Shown here one piece after another: positions 36,173 through 44,544 of a DNA stretch of 64,000 nt (positions are counted from its first letter, which is position 1; each line of letters opens with the position of its first letter). Under the pieces are notes generated by a model. That model ran no database searches, was not told where the DNA came from, and saw only the letters and a list, made by a program, of their open reading frames with translations. Position numbers and translations under genes: made by a program. Source of the stretch: Proteiniphilum sp. UBA4977 (GTDB lineage: Bacteria > Bacteroidota > Bacteroidia > Bacteroidales > Dysgonomonadaceae); the NCBI GenBank assembly GCA_002398565.1, contig DGZP01000125.1:1-64000 (forward strand), written 5' to 3'.

Positions 36173-36204
36173 TTTGCAGCGTTAAAATTATTGTACTACT
36201 TTTG
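36173..36204 (+). promoter_or_regulatory. Two-box promoter of tRNA-Gln
   Basis: TTTG (36173-36176) and TACTTTTG (36197-36204) are separated by exactly 20 nt, 28 nt before the mature tRNA. Confidence 0.8.
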
Positions 36205-36232
36205 CACTGCTTTTCACGAAGCAGATAAGGAT

Positions 36233-36303
36233 TGTCCCATGGTGTAATGGTAGCACATCTGATTTTGGTTCAGCCAGTTAAGGTTCGAATCCTTGTGGGA
36301 CAA
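36233..36303 (+). tRNA. tRNA-Gln (anticodon TTG)
   Basis: A 71-nt cloverleaf: acceptor TGTCCCA (36233-36239) pairs with TGGGACA (36296-36302), a 3-bp D stem, anticodon TTG at 36265-36267, and T-arm AAGGTTCGAATCCTT. The discriminator is A and CCA is not encoded. The first anticodon-stem pair is T-C (unpaired) and position 37 is G. A strong terminator follows. Confidence 0.93.
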
Positions 36304-36316
36304 CAACATCAAAAAC

Positions 36317-36350
36317 ATAACCGATTGATTTTCAATCGGTTATTTTTTTT
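36317..36350 (+). terminator. Intrinsic terminator after tRNA-Gln
   Basis: A perfect 12-bp stem (36317-36328 and 36332-36343) with a 3-nt loop is followed by a run of T. Confidence 0.9.
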
Positions 36351-36488
36351 AAAAGCTATTCATTAAATGTTTTCTACAGTCTGGATCCTTGTCTGAACCT
36401 ATCGAATTTGATTGGTTATTCCCTTTTATTTCAAATGTAAAGGTATCCACCCCGAGAAAGTAAATGTGCCCCACAGAGCTTTCCCTGG

Positions 36489-36848
36489 TCAAAACGGAGT
36501 CTCATCGTAGTACCCAGGTACAGGGGGAAAGCCGTCGGCAGGCAACTCATCCGCATATTCCGGTGGGACTTCCTCTTTTAAGTTGTTTTCTGGTGTGATC
36601 TTCCAGGCTTTCACATCGGTATACCACCTGCCGTTAAATTCACGGCTTTCTATATCGAAAGAGATATCATATGCCTGTCCCTTTTTCAGGTTTACCCCAT
36701 CAAGTTTATCACCCCATATGGACACACATACTTTTTTGGGATACTGTCCTGCCGTCTCCACAATGATCTCCTGTTTTTTCCACTCACCGTTCCGTCCTTT
36801 ACCCGTCTGTAACGGAAGGATCTCCACCAGTTTCGCTATAAATTGCAT
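36489..36848 (-). CDS. DUF3127 (SSB/OB-fold-like) protein
   Basis: This 119-residue protein fits DUF3127, a small OB-fold-like family common in Bacteroidetes: MQFIAKLVEILPLQTGKGRNG, EIIVETAGQYPKKVCVSIWGDK, YDISFDIESREFNGRWYTDVKAW. The C-terminal 30 residues are acidic and Pro-rich, like the tail of SSB proteins. I chose the ATG at 36848 because the frame upstream to 36905 has no family match. It lies after the terminator of the sugar operon. Confidence 0.88.
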   Translation of the reverse strand: MQFIAKLVEILPLQTGKGRNGEWKKQEIIVETAGQYPKKVCVSIWGDKLDGVNLKKGQAYDISFDIESREFNGRWYTDVKAWKITPENNLKEEVPPEYADELPADGFPPVPGYYDETPF

Positions 36849-37004
36849 GATTGTCTTTTTTACTGATTGATCGGAAACAAATTCATATCCCAGAAGAATA
36901 ACCACCCATCGGAATTTTCGTTTCCAGCGGCAAAAATAGACATTTTCTCCCTCAGGAAAGGACTTTTTCGGGTTAAGTTTTCAACAGCAGCTCGCAAGAG
37001 AGTT

Positions 37005-37032
37005 AAAAAAAACCCGGAACGAAAGTCCCGGG
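37005..37032 (-). terminator. Intrinsic terminator ending the sugar operon
   Basis: On the minus strand an 8-bp stem (arms 37025-37032 and 37013-37020, one G-U pair) with a TTTC loop is followed by eight T. It lies 26 nt past the stop of the isomerase-like gene. Confidence 0.88.
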
Positions 37033-37058
37033 CAAAAATTTTCCTTCAAAGAGAGTGA

Positions 37059-37955
37059 TTATTTTGAATAGCTCTCTTTCACGAAAGCAGCGTTGTTCAA
37101 GAAGTCGTAGCTTTCCTTCACTCCTTCGAAAGGAGTTCCGGTATATCTTTCCACTTCCACGACCATATATTTGGCACCGGCTTTATCAGCGTTATTATAG
37201 ATGGCATCAAATCCTACCATTCCGCTTTGACCCAACTCTTTGCTATCTTTAATATGGAGGATCTCAAAACGTCCCGGATATTCATTGAAATAATCTACCG
37301 GAGCTTTTTGTCCCATGACTACCCAGTAGACATCCATCTGGAAGAATACTTTCGTAGGATCGGTATTTTTAAGCAGATAATCATATATCAGCTCATCTTC
37401 CACTTTGGTAAATTCGAAGTTATGGTTGTGATATCCAAACCGAATACCTGCAGCATTACATTTTTCACCAATCTTGTTGAAATAGTCGCTGTAAGCCTTC
37501 AGATCGTCCAATGTTTTGGGGGTAGGTATCCAGGGAACCACCAGATATTTCATCCCGGCTTCTTTGTGGGCATTAATAGCGGTATCCCACCATGCCCATG
37601 TTTCATCCCAGTTGGTCTTGGAGGCTGGCTCAGCCAGGGGTTTGCCTGCATGAGACGACAACACTACCATGCCAGCATCCTCGATCGATTTTTTGAAATC
37701 GGCAGGAGCCAACCCATAGAACTTCCCGTCTTTATAACCGGCAGTTTCCACACCGGTGTAACCCATTTGAGCCACCTTGGCAATAGTACCGGCATAGTCG
37801 GACTTGATGTCATCCCGCACGGAGTATAGCTGCAAGTAAATTTCTTTTTTTATTGCAGGAGCAGTTTCAGCTTTTTGTTGTCCCTGAATACAACCTGAGA
37901 AAATAAACAAAGTACACAGAAACGTCGCACTAAGTAATATTGAATGTTTTTTCAT
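37059..37955 (-). CDS. Sugar phosphate isomerase/epimerase-like lipoprotein
   Basis: This 298-residue protein is a xylose-isomerase-like TIM barrel with a lipoprotein signal (MKKHSILLSATFLCTLFIFSGC, Cys22), so it acts outside the cytoplasm. Typical segments are EIYLQLYSVRDDI, MGYTGVETAGY, VVLSSHAGKPL, IRFGYHNHNFEF and VFFQMDVYWVVMG; the His, Glu and Asp residues there are metal ligands. In gut Bacteroides similar exported proteins take part in cleavage of 3-keto-glycosides; this role is inferred from neighbours. It is the last gene of the operon. Confidence 0.88.
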   Translation of the reverse strand: MKKHSILLSATFLCTLFIFSGCIQGQQKAETAPAIKKEIYLQLYSVRDDIKSDYAGTIAKVAQMGYTGVETAGYKDGKFYGLAPADFKKSIEDAGMVVLSSHAGKPLAEPASKTNWDETWAWWDTAINAHKEAGMKYLVVPWIPTPKTLDDLKAYSDYFNKIGEKCNAAGIRFGYHNHNFEFTKVEDELIYDYLLKNTDPTKVFFQMDVYWVVMGQKAPVDYFNEYPGRFEILHIKDSKELGQSGMVGFDAIYNNADKAGAKYMVVEVERYTGTPFEGVKESYDFLNNAAFVKESYSK

Positions 37956-37970
37956 TGTATCTGTTTTTAT

Positions 37971-38008
37971 AAAAGAATATTTTCTCCCCGGGGAGAAAAT
38001 ATTCTTTT
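37971..38008. repeat. Perfect 38-bp palindrome between operon genes
   Basis: The arms 37971-37989 and 37990-38008 are exact reverse complements (core TCTCCCCGGGGAGA). It lies between the DUF1080 stop and the isomerase start, all on the minus strand. It may be a partial terminator or an mRNA-processing and stability hairpin. Confidence 0.85.
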
Positions 38009-38018
38009 ATGTGTATGA

Positions 38019-38792
38019 TTAATCCAGTATTTTAATTTTGATGTTCCTGTACCACACATCGTCACCATGATCCTGCAGACCAATGTATCCTTCCTGGTTT
38101 TCACCACCTGCATTCAGGAAGTTAGGCCAGTCTTTGAACTTGCTGTTTGAGACCATCTCTTTCCATGCATCGGTCCATAAGTGATATTCTACCACATTTT
38201 CTCCATTCTGGGAGTGAACAACCGTCCCCTTGTATACCATGATTCCGCCAGTATTCCATTCTCCTGCAGGTTTTGCATTCTGGGGAACGGCAGGAACGAG
38301 GTCATACAGGGAGGCCGACTGGCGATTTCCATCCTTTCCTAATTTTGCGTCGGGATGTCTCTCATTATCCAGAACCTGATATTCGGGTGATGATTCATAG
38401 ATAGGTTTTCCTTCCACCTCCTGAGCAAGGTAGAAAACTCCGCTGTTGCCGCCTTGCGACACTTTCCACTCGAAAGTGAGCTCAAAATTCTTAAATTTCT
38501 GATCATAGATGATGTCGCCACCATCTTTTGCTCCGGCTTCACCCATACCCGAACCATTAATCTTGATGGCACCATCTTCAATGGTCCATGCAGCAGGTAC
38601 ATCAGTACGGTTATAACCGCGCCAGCCTGTAAAATCGGTACCATTGAAAAGCGTAATCCAGCCTTCATCGGCTGCAGCCACTACAGTGGAATCAGCGGAT
38701 TCCGTGGCATTTGATTGTTTATTTGTATTGGTGCATGACATAACTATCATTGCTGTCATTATGAGTAAACTAAATAAATAAACTTTTTTCAT
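38019..38792 (-). CDS. DUF1080 (3-keto-disaccharide hydrolase-like) lipoprotein
   Basis: This 257-residue lipoprotein (MKKVYLFSLLIMTAMIVMSC, Cys20) contains a DUF1080 concanavalin-like jelly roll: WITLFNGTDFTGWRGYNRTD, IIYDQKFKNFELTFEWKVS, GGNSGVFYLAQEVEGKP, YEYQVLDNERHPDA-like middle and GYIGLQDHGDDVWYRNIKIK at the end. Members in other bacteria hydrolyse 3-keto-glycosides. With two exported Gfo/Idh/MocA oxidoreductases next door that role fits well here. Confidence 0.9.
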   Translation of the reverse strand: MKKVYLFSLLIMTAMIVMSCTNTNKQSNATESADSTVVAAADEGWITLFNGTDFTGWRGYNRTDVPAAWTIEDGAIKINGSGMGEAGAKDGGDIIYDQKFKNFELTFEWKVSQGGNSGVFYLAQEVEGKPIYESSPEYQVLDNERHPDAKLGKDGNRQSASLYDLVPAVPQNAKPAGEWNTGGIMVYKGTVVHSQNGENVVEYHLWTDAWKEMVSNSKFKDWPNFLNAGGENQEGYIGLQDHGDDVWYRNIKIKILD

Positions 38793-38834
38793 AACTATTT
38801 TCTTTTTAATTAAACAGATAACTATTAAACAGCA

Positions 38835-38871
38835 AGGGAATAATGATGAAGCGAAATCATCATTATTCCCT
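38835..38871 (-). terminator. Intercistronic hairpin, 15-bp perfect stem
   Basis: Arms 38835-38849 and 38857-38871 pair perfectly around a 7-nt loop, 11 nt after the upstream oxidoreductase stop. There is no U-run after it, so it may attenuate or stabilise rather than end the operon mRNA. Confidence 0.6.
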
Positions 38872-38882
38872 CTGAATCATTT

Positions 38883-40355
38883 TTACTTCGGCATTTCCGG
38901 CAATTTCCAGCCGTTCTTATAGGTATGTTTGATCAGTTCATTCGCATATTCGGTAGCATTCACAGGCTCAGTCCAAGTCTTCTTGAAGGTGGGATGCCCG
39001 TCGGTAATCTTGAATCCATCTTCAATAATGGTACGGATGTTTGCGTCGGCAGGGATGTTGGTAAAACGCATGTTTTCACCGTCCCATTCAAGTTCCTGAT
39101 TCAACGATTGCAGTCTCACGGCAAGTACACCCATGACAACCATTTCATTGAAAGGACCTGCTTCTGAGAAGGGGGAAGCTGTTTCAACGCGGTTCTCAGG
39201 AGTTTCTTTACATGCACGTACCCAATCCATCTCGTGGGAAAGGGTCACCTCACGCTGCGTTTTCGGGGAATTGGGATTGCGACCCGATACCAGCCATGGA
39301 TTTACACCGTAACAACCGCAGATAAGGGTATCTTTTGTTCCGTAGAAAATTACTCCTCCACCCTGGTCGTTCAGGTTTTTGCCTGCAGGAACACCTTCAG
39401 GACGCACCGGTAGAAGTCCACCGTCGTACCAGTAAACCTCTACTTCAGGCATTGCCACCTTTGGCAGGTTATCACGCCGTGGGAAAATATATTTTACCAT
39501 CTGCGCATTGGGAGCGCAATCGTTCAACAACATGGTAGACGATCCCTGCACCTTCGTCGGATAACCCAGATTCAACCCTTTGAATACAGGATGAAGAATA
39601 TGGCAAGCCATATCACCCAATGCCCCTGTACCAAAATCCCACCATCCGCGCCAGTTCCATGGATGATACACGTTATTGAAAGGACGCTTGTTGGCCGGTC
39701 CGATAAAGAGATCCCAGTTTAGCGTTTGCGGCACTTTGTGCACTTCTTTCGGAGTCATCAGTCCCTGTGGCCAGATAGGCCGGTCGGTGAATGTTTCCAC
39801 CCTTGTCACCTCCCCAATCTGTCCATCGCTGATCCAATCGACCACTTGACGGACACCAGGTCTTGATGAACCCTGATTTCCCATACAGGTAGCCACTTTG
39901 TGTTTTTTTGCCAACTTGGTCAGTAAACGGGATTCATAGACGCTGTGGGTAAGTGGTTTTTGCACGTAAACGTGCTTACCCATAGTCATAGCCTCAGCGG
40001 CAATAATGGCATGGGTATGGTCGGCTGTAGCCACCACCACGGCATCAATACTTTTTCCCAGCTCATCATACATTTTTCTGTAATCATAGTATTTTTTTGC
40101 TTTTGGGAAATGATCAAAAACACGTTGGCTGTACTTCCAATCCACATCACAAAGGCCCACAATGTTCTGGCTTTCCAGATTTTTCAGGTTAGCAAATCCC
40201 ATTCCGCCAACGCCTACCCCGGCGATATTCAGCTTATCACTCGGAGCTGTATAACCCATACTCTTCCCTAGCACCGATGATGGCACTACTGTAAGACCAG
40301 CTGCTGCAATAGCACTGGTTCCTAAGAATTTTCTTCTCGAAATTTTTGATGACAT
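38883..40355 (-). CDS. Gfo/Idh/MocA oxidoreductase with Tat signal
   Basis: This 490-residue NAD-dependent oxidoreductase has a twin-arginine signal (SRRKFLGTSAIAAAGLTVVP) and so should be exported folded with its cofactor. The nucleotide fold is LNIAGVGVGGMG near residue 42 and the family catalytic region is VQKPLTHSVYESRLLTKLAKK near 135. The C-terminal GFO_IDH_MocA beta-sheet domain follows. Homologues oxidise sugars at C3 or act as GH109-like hydrolases. It is the middle gene of the exported sugar operon. Confidence 0.9.
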   Translation of the reverse strand: MSSKISRRKFLGTSAIAAAGLTVVPSSVLGKSMGYTAPSDKLNIAGVGVGGMGFANLKNLESQNIVGLCDVDWKYSQRVFDHFPKAKKYYDYRKMYDELGKSIDAVVVATADHTHAIIAAEAMTMGKHVYVQKPLTHSVYESRLLTKLAKKHKVATCMGNQGSSRPGVRQVVDWISDGQIGEVTRVETFTDRPIWPQGLMTPKEVHKVPQTLNWDLFIGPANKRPFNNVYHPWNWRGWWDFGTGALGDMACHILHPVFKGLNLGYPTKVQGSSTMLLNDCAPNAQMVKYIFPRRDNLPKVAMPEVEVYWYDGGLLPVRPEGVPAGKNLNDQGGGVIFYGTKDTLICGCYGVNPWLVSGRNPNSPKTQREVTLSHEMDWVRACKETPENRVETASPFSEAGPFNEMVVMGVLAVRLQSLNQELEWDGENMRFTNIPADANIRTIIEDGFKITDGHPTFKKTWTEPVNATEYANELIKHTYKNGWKLPEMPK

Positions 40356-40395
40356 AAGTACTTTTTTTAGGTGTTAACTTTTAGTTAATAATGAT

Positions 40396-42057
40396 TTATT
40401 CTCTTGTTATCAATTCATTGTCTTTATCCCAGTACATTGTTCTCCCTTCCAGATAGGCCCGTGTTCCCATGTGCGCCGTGATGGCCTCTTCAAATCCCTG
40501 ATCAATGCCGCAAGAGGGTTGTTTTCCGGTGCGGATGCAGTCGATCCATTCCTTCAGATGCAGAAAAGTGGTGTTGTAACGTTTTCCGCCGATAAAGGAA
40601 TAAAGCAAACCCCGTTCCAAGAAATAACGTTCTGTAGCCGAGGAGACGGCATCTACGCTTTGACCGGGGACATAGGTATAAAATGGTTCTCCTGGTTTTA
40701 TGATACCCTGTTCAATTTTCTGGCGGTACTGTTCGGTTCGTGGATCCACAGTCACGGTAAGGGTGTTGCCTACCTCCATGGTGGCGTCATGTCCCATAAT
40801 CTTTCTGCTGCGTTTAAACTGATTGGCAAGTGTGGCAGAATAGAGCATTGTCAGGTCCTTATCCCTGTACTCGAAAACCGTTTGCAACACATCGGGCACG
40901 GTACGTCCGTCCTTAAAAAAATAAACACCGCCGGAGGAACTTGCCGACGAAGGAATACCCAGATTAAGGATCTGATTCATCGCATCGTATTCATGCGTCA
41001 GCAGATCGCCACTTAGGCCGGTACTGTAATCCCACCAGCAACGCCAGCGAAAAAAACGCTCCAGACTGAATTTTTCCCGAGACTCCGGACCTACATATTT
41101 CGTCAAGCCTGCGGAAGTCATGTAATCCATATATTCTTTAATGCGTTCCGGCTCTCCCTCAAATTGCTTCCAGTCGATGGTACTCCGGCTTGCTTTTTCA
41201 TGAATGGGATAAACCCAGGCACCGTTTGGATCGTTCCGGTTAGTACCGGTTTCAATGAGGGTGATTTTTCCCAGTAATCCTTTTTCAATTATCTGGCGGG
41301 CACGCTCATAGGCCTCAATCTGTCTGTTTTGATGCCCCAACTGAAAAATGAGATGCGGATTATCCTTTACGACACTACGGAGTGCGTAGGTCTCGGGAAC
41401 TGTCCATGTCAATGGTTTCTCTACGTAGACATGTTTCCCTGCCCTGACAGCATCCATGGCCATGGTACCATGCCAGTGGTCGGGGGTAGCAATCACAACG
41501 GCATCCACATCGGGTGCTGCAAGTAACTCCTTATAATTTAGATAACGTTTGGGTTCACGGCCATACCGGCCGTTTTCGCCCTCTCTGTAAATATTGGAGC
41601 CCGCCCGGATGGCGTCTTCGGCATATACATCAAAGATGTCACATACACCCGTAATCTCTATCCGCAAATCCTCTTGTTCCAGAAAATCACGGTAACGGGT
41701 ATCTTCTGAATTAATACGTCCCTGTTCTTTCAGGTTTTCTATGTAGGCAGGTGTTGCAAAACCAAGAGCCTGCATCAATAGCTTACCCCTAATCCCGTAA
41801 CCGATAATACCCAACCGGAGCACCGGCGCATCAGATGTTGTAGGGACATATGCAGCCGGATCACTTTTAAAACGGAACATTTCGGCCGCATTGCGGTTGT
41901 TAAGTTCCGTTTTTTTCTTTTGATACACGCCATAGGCCATTGCCCCCAACACGGGCACTGCTACCATTGCTTTAAGGGCATCCCGGCGCCCCTGAGAAAC
42001 CTTTTTTCTCGGTTTGTCTTCGTTTTCTTTCTGTATGTCGTTCTTTTCTTCGCTCAT
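40396..42057 (-). CDS. Second Gfo/Idh/MocA oxidoreductase with Tat-like signal
   Basis: This 553-residue paralogue has a longer charged N-terminus, then QGRRDALKAMVAVPVLGAMA, a Tat-type signal with RR. The nucleotide fold is RLGIIGYGIRGKLLMQALGF near 80, and ATPDHWHGTMAMDAVRAGKH and YVEKPLTWTVPETYALRSV mark the family. It lies 40 nt upstream of the other oxidoreductase. The two may act on different anomers or form a complex; this is inference. Confidence 0.9.
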   Translation of the reverse strand: MSEEKNDIQKENEDKPRKKVSQGRRDALKAMVAVPVLGAMAYGVYQKKKTELNNRNAAEMFRFKSDPAAYVPTTSDAPVLRLGIIGYGIRGKLLMQALGFATPAYIENLKEQGRINSEDTRYRDFLEQEDLRIEITGVCDIFDVYAEDAIRAGSNIYREGENGRYGREPKRYLNYKELLAAPDVDAVVIATPDHWHGTMAMDAVRAGKHVYVEKPLTWTVPETYALRSVVKDNPHLIFQLGHQNRQIEAYERARQIIEKGLLGKITLIETGTNRNDPNGAWVYPIHEKASRSTIDWKQFEGEPERIKEYMDYMTSAGLTKYVGPESREKFSLERFFRWRCWWDYSTGLSGDLLTHEYDAMNQILNLGIPSSASSSGGVYFFKDGRTVPDVLQTVFEYRDKDLTMLYSATLANQFKRSRKIMGHDATMEVGNTLTVTVDPRTEQYRQKIEQGIIKPGEPFYTYVPGQSVDAVSSATERYFLERGLLYSFIGGKRYNTTFLHLKEWIDCIRTGKQPSCGIDQGFEEAITAHMGTRAYLEGRTMYWDKDNELITRE

Positions 42058-42121
42058 AAAAACTAAAATCCCTGAATATATGTTTTTTTGTCGAACGTCG
42101 CTAAATACCGGTCATCAATCG

Positions 42122-42613
42122 TCAGCTTAATTCATGTTTTTTACGGGTCAGCAAACTGTCAAACCCTATGATCCTGGATGTTGGAAACAGCATCAATACA
42201 AGAACCGCCACCAGCATGATCAGATTTTTATCGATCCACAGGTAAGAACCTTCGGTTGGTAGAATATATGCCGCATACAACAGCGGTGGATGTGAAAGAT
42301 AAAACATCAGCAAAAAAAGAATAGCCCCCATGTAACCTGCTTTGGTAAACAGACCCAATATAAGTGACAAACCCACAAGTGTGAGTCCCCATGTATTGAT
42401 AAAATTGACAGCCGATAGCATGGCGGGATTTTCAGCCAATTGTAGAAAAAATGGTGCAAAAAATCCTTTTGAGTCGATCAGATAACCATACGCCGACCAG
42501 TTAGGTGTAAATACTTTTGCCAATCCTTCGTATAAAAAATACCATCCGATAAATACGCGCAATGTAAACAATGCATATAATTGCAGTTTACTATATTGAG
42601 ACACTCTCTTCAT
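42122..42613 (-). CDS. DoxX-family membrane protein
   Basis: This 163-residue inner-membrane protein has four predicted helices and the DoxX/DoxD-type start LYALFTLRVFIGWYFLYEGL followed by KVFTPNWSAYGYLIDSKGFF. DoxX-type proteins are linked to quinone-dependent redox reactions. As the first gene of the exported oxidoreductase operon it could pass electrons from the periplasmic dehydrogenases to the quinone pool; this is a hypothesis from context. Confidence 0.85.
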   Translation of the reverse strand: MKRVSQYSKLQLYALFTLRVFIGWYFLYEGLAKVFTPNWSAYGYLIDSKGFFAPFFLQLAENPAMLSAVNFINTWGLTLVGLSLILGLFTKAGYMGAILFLLMFYLSHPPLLYAAYILPTEGSYLWIDKNLIMLVAVLVLMLFPTSRIIGFDSLLTRKKHELS

Positions 42614-42842
42614 ATTAAAAACGACTATTTCGATTTTCAGCTCTTTCTGCTATAAACAAGATAAATATTGCGTAAAAGTAAGACAAAAAAAAATGAAAAT
42701 GAAATTTTACGGATAGAATAGTTCATATTCCTCAAACAAGTATCGGCTCAACGTTAATTTTCCAGTCATGATTTCAATTTTAAACATTCTTTTCATTCAA
42801 TTGTTCTAATCTGGCGAAAGAGTTATTAAGACAAAAAAACAG

Positions 42843-44501
42843 ATGAATCAAAACAGTTTTTTAGGTTTAATTGAACAGAGCATACACATTCATTGGAATG
42901 CGCCGGTGATGACCGACTTTGAGGGAAGGACCTTTTATTATAAAGATTTTGCCCGTGAGATCGATCAGCTTCACGATTATTTCAATGCTGCAGGCATACA
43001 ACGAGGTGATAAGATCTCGGTCTGCGGAAAGAATTCCGCCCGCTGGGCAATCGTTTTCTTTGCCGCACTCTCCTATGGAGCAGTGGCTGTAAGCATTCTT
43101 CATGAATTTGACAGGGAGAGTGTGCAATTTATCGTAGATCATTCCGATTCAAAGATGTTCTTTGTCGATAAAAGTATATGGATTGAGCTCGATGACACCA
43201 CCCTGCCTAAGGTAGAGAATGTATTTTCACTCGACGACTTTGCACTGCTGAAGACAGTCTCCGAGAAGGTAACCGCGTTCGCCCACGATGCTCCGGCCTA
43301 TTTTGAGAAGAAATATAAAAAGGGATTCTTTGTCAACGATCTCTCGTTTCGCACAGACAGGCCCGAAGAGCTTGCCGTAATTAACTATACATCGGGCACT
43401 ACCAGTAGCCCCAAAGGGGTAATGCTACCCTACCGCAGCTTGTGGTCTAACACCAAATTCGCCAACGACAATCTCGAATTCATACAACCCGGTAACAGCA
43501 TTGTCTGCATGCTACCGATGGCACATACCTACGGACTTGCTTTTGAGATACTCAACTCCATCTCAATGGGCTGCCACATCCATTTTCTGGGGAAGACACC
43601 TTCACCCAAAATATTGCTGGAAGCATTTGCCCGTGTTAAACCCCGGCTGGTGCTAGCCGTACCGCTCATCATTGAGAAGATAGTCACCAGGAACGTTTTA
43701 CCGAAACTTAACAAGGGAGTAGCTGCTTCACTCATAAAAATACCTCTGCTAAACAGGATTGTCTACAACAAGGTGCGGAGGTCGATGATCGACTTCTTTG
43801 GCGGCAATCTGGTGGAGGTGGTCATTGGAGGTGCAGCATTGAATGACGACGTGGAAAAGTTTCTGCGGAAAATCAGATTCCCCTATACCGTGGGTTACGG
43901 CATGACCGAGTGTGGTCCTCTCATCTCCTATTCTTTCTGGACCAATTATAAAATGAGATCCAGCGGAAAAGTGGTAGATCGGATGCAGGTAAAGATTGAT
44001 TCTGCAGACCCGCAAAATATTGTCGGAGAGATACTGACCAAAGGCAGTAACCTGATGCTGGGTTACTACAGGAACGAGGAGGCTACAAAGCAAACCTTCA
44101 CCGAAGATGGTTGGCTGAAAACCGGCGATCTGGGTACCCTCGACCGGGATAACTTTGTTTTTATCAGGGGGAGGAATAAAAATATGATTCTGGGGCCTTC
44201 GGGACAGAATATCTACCCCGAAGACATAGAAGCAAAGATTAATGGCTCCCCGTTTGTCAATGAGTCATTGGTCATTGAAGAAAACCACAAAATCGTGGCA
44301 TTGATTGTCCCCAATTATGAAACACTGCAGGCCGAGAGTATCGCGGACGATCACCTGACAGACTTCATGGGGAGGATCATCGGCGACATCAATGCCAAAC
44401 TACCTGCATACAGCAAAATAACTTCTTTTCGCATTCACACCGAAGAGTTTGAAAAAACACCCAAACGAAGCATCAAGCGGTTCAAATACCAACAGCAATG
44501 A
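42843..44501 (+). CDS. AMP-forming acyl-CoA synthetase family protein
   Basis: This 552-residue protein is an ANL-superfamily acyl-activating enzyme. It has the P-loop INYTSGTTSSPKGVMLP near residue 182, the adenylate-binding GYGMTECGPLISY near 355, and TGDLGTLDRDNFVFIRGRNK near 430 with a C-terminal subdomain KTPKRSIKRFKY. Length fits long-chain fatty acyl-CoA synthetases. The substrate is not predictable. It is a single-gene unit convergent with carB. Confidence 0.9.
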   Translation: MNQNSFLGLIEQSIHIHWNAPVMTDFEGRTFYYKDFAREIDQLHDYFNAAGIQRGDKISVCGKNSARWAIVFFAALSYGAVAVSILHEFDRESVQFIVDHSDSKMFFVDKSIWIELDDTTLPKVENVFSLDDFALLKTVSEKVTAFAHDAPAYFEKKYKKGFFVNDLSFRTDRPEELAVINYTSGTTSSPKGVMLPYRSLWSNTKFANDNLEFIQPGNSIVCMLPMAHTYGLAFEILNSISMGCHIHFLGKTPSPKILLEAFARVKPRLVLAVPLIIEKIVTRNVLPKLNKGVAASLIKIPLLNRIVYNKVRRSMIDFFGGNLVEVVIGGAALNDDVEKFLRKIRFPYTVGYGMTECGPLISYSFWTNYKMRSSGKVVDRMQVKIDSADPQNIVGEILTKGSNLMLGYYRNEEATKQTFTEDGWLKTGDLGTLDRDNFVFIRGRNKNMILGPSGQNIYPEDIEAKINGSPFVNESLVIEENHKIVALIVPNYETLQAESIADDHLTDFMGRIIGDINAKLPAYSKITSFRIHTEEFEKTPKRSIKRFKYQQQ

Positions 44502-44544
44502 GTTATACATCAGTCATTGGTACCTTGACACATTGCCTCAATAA

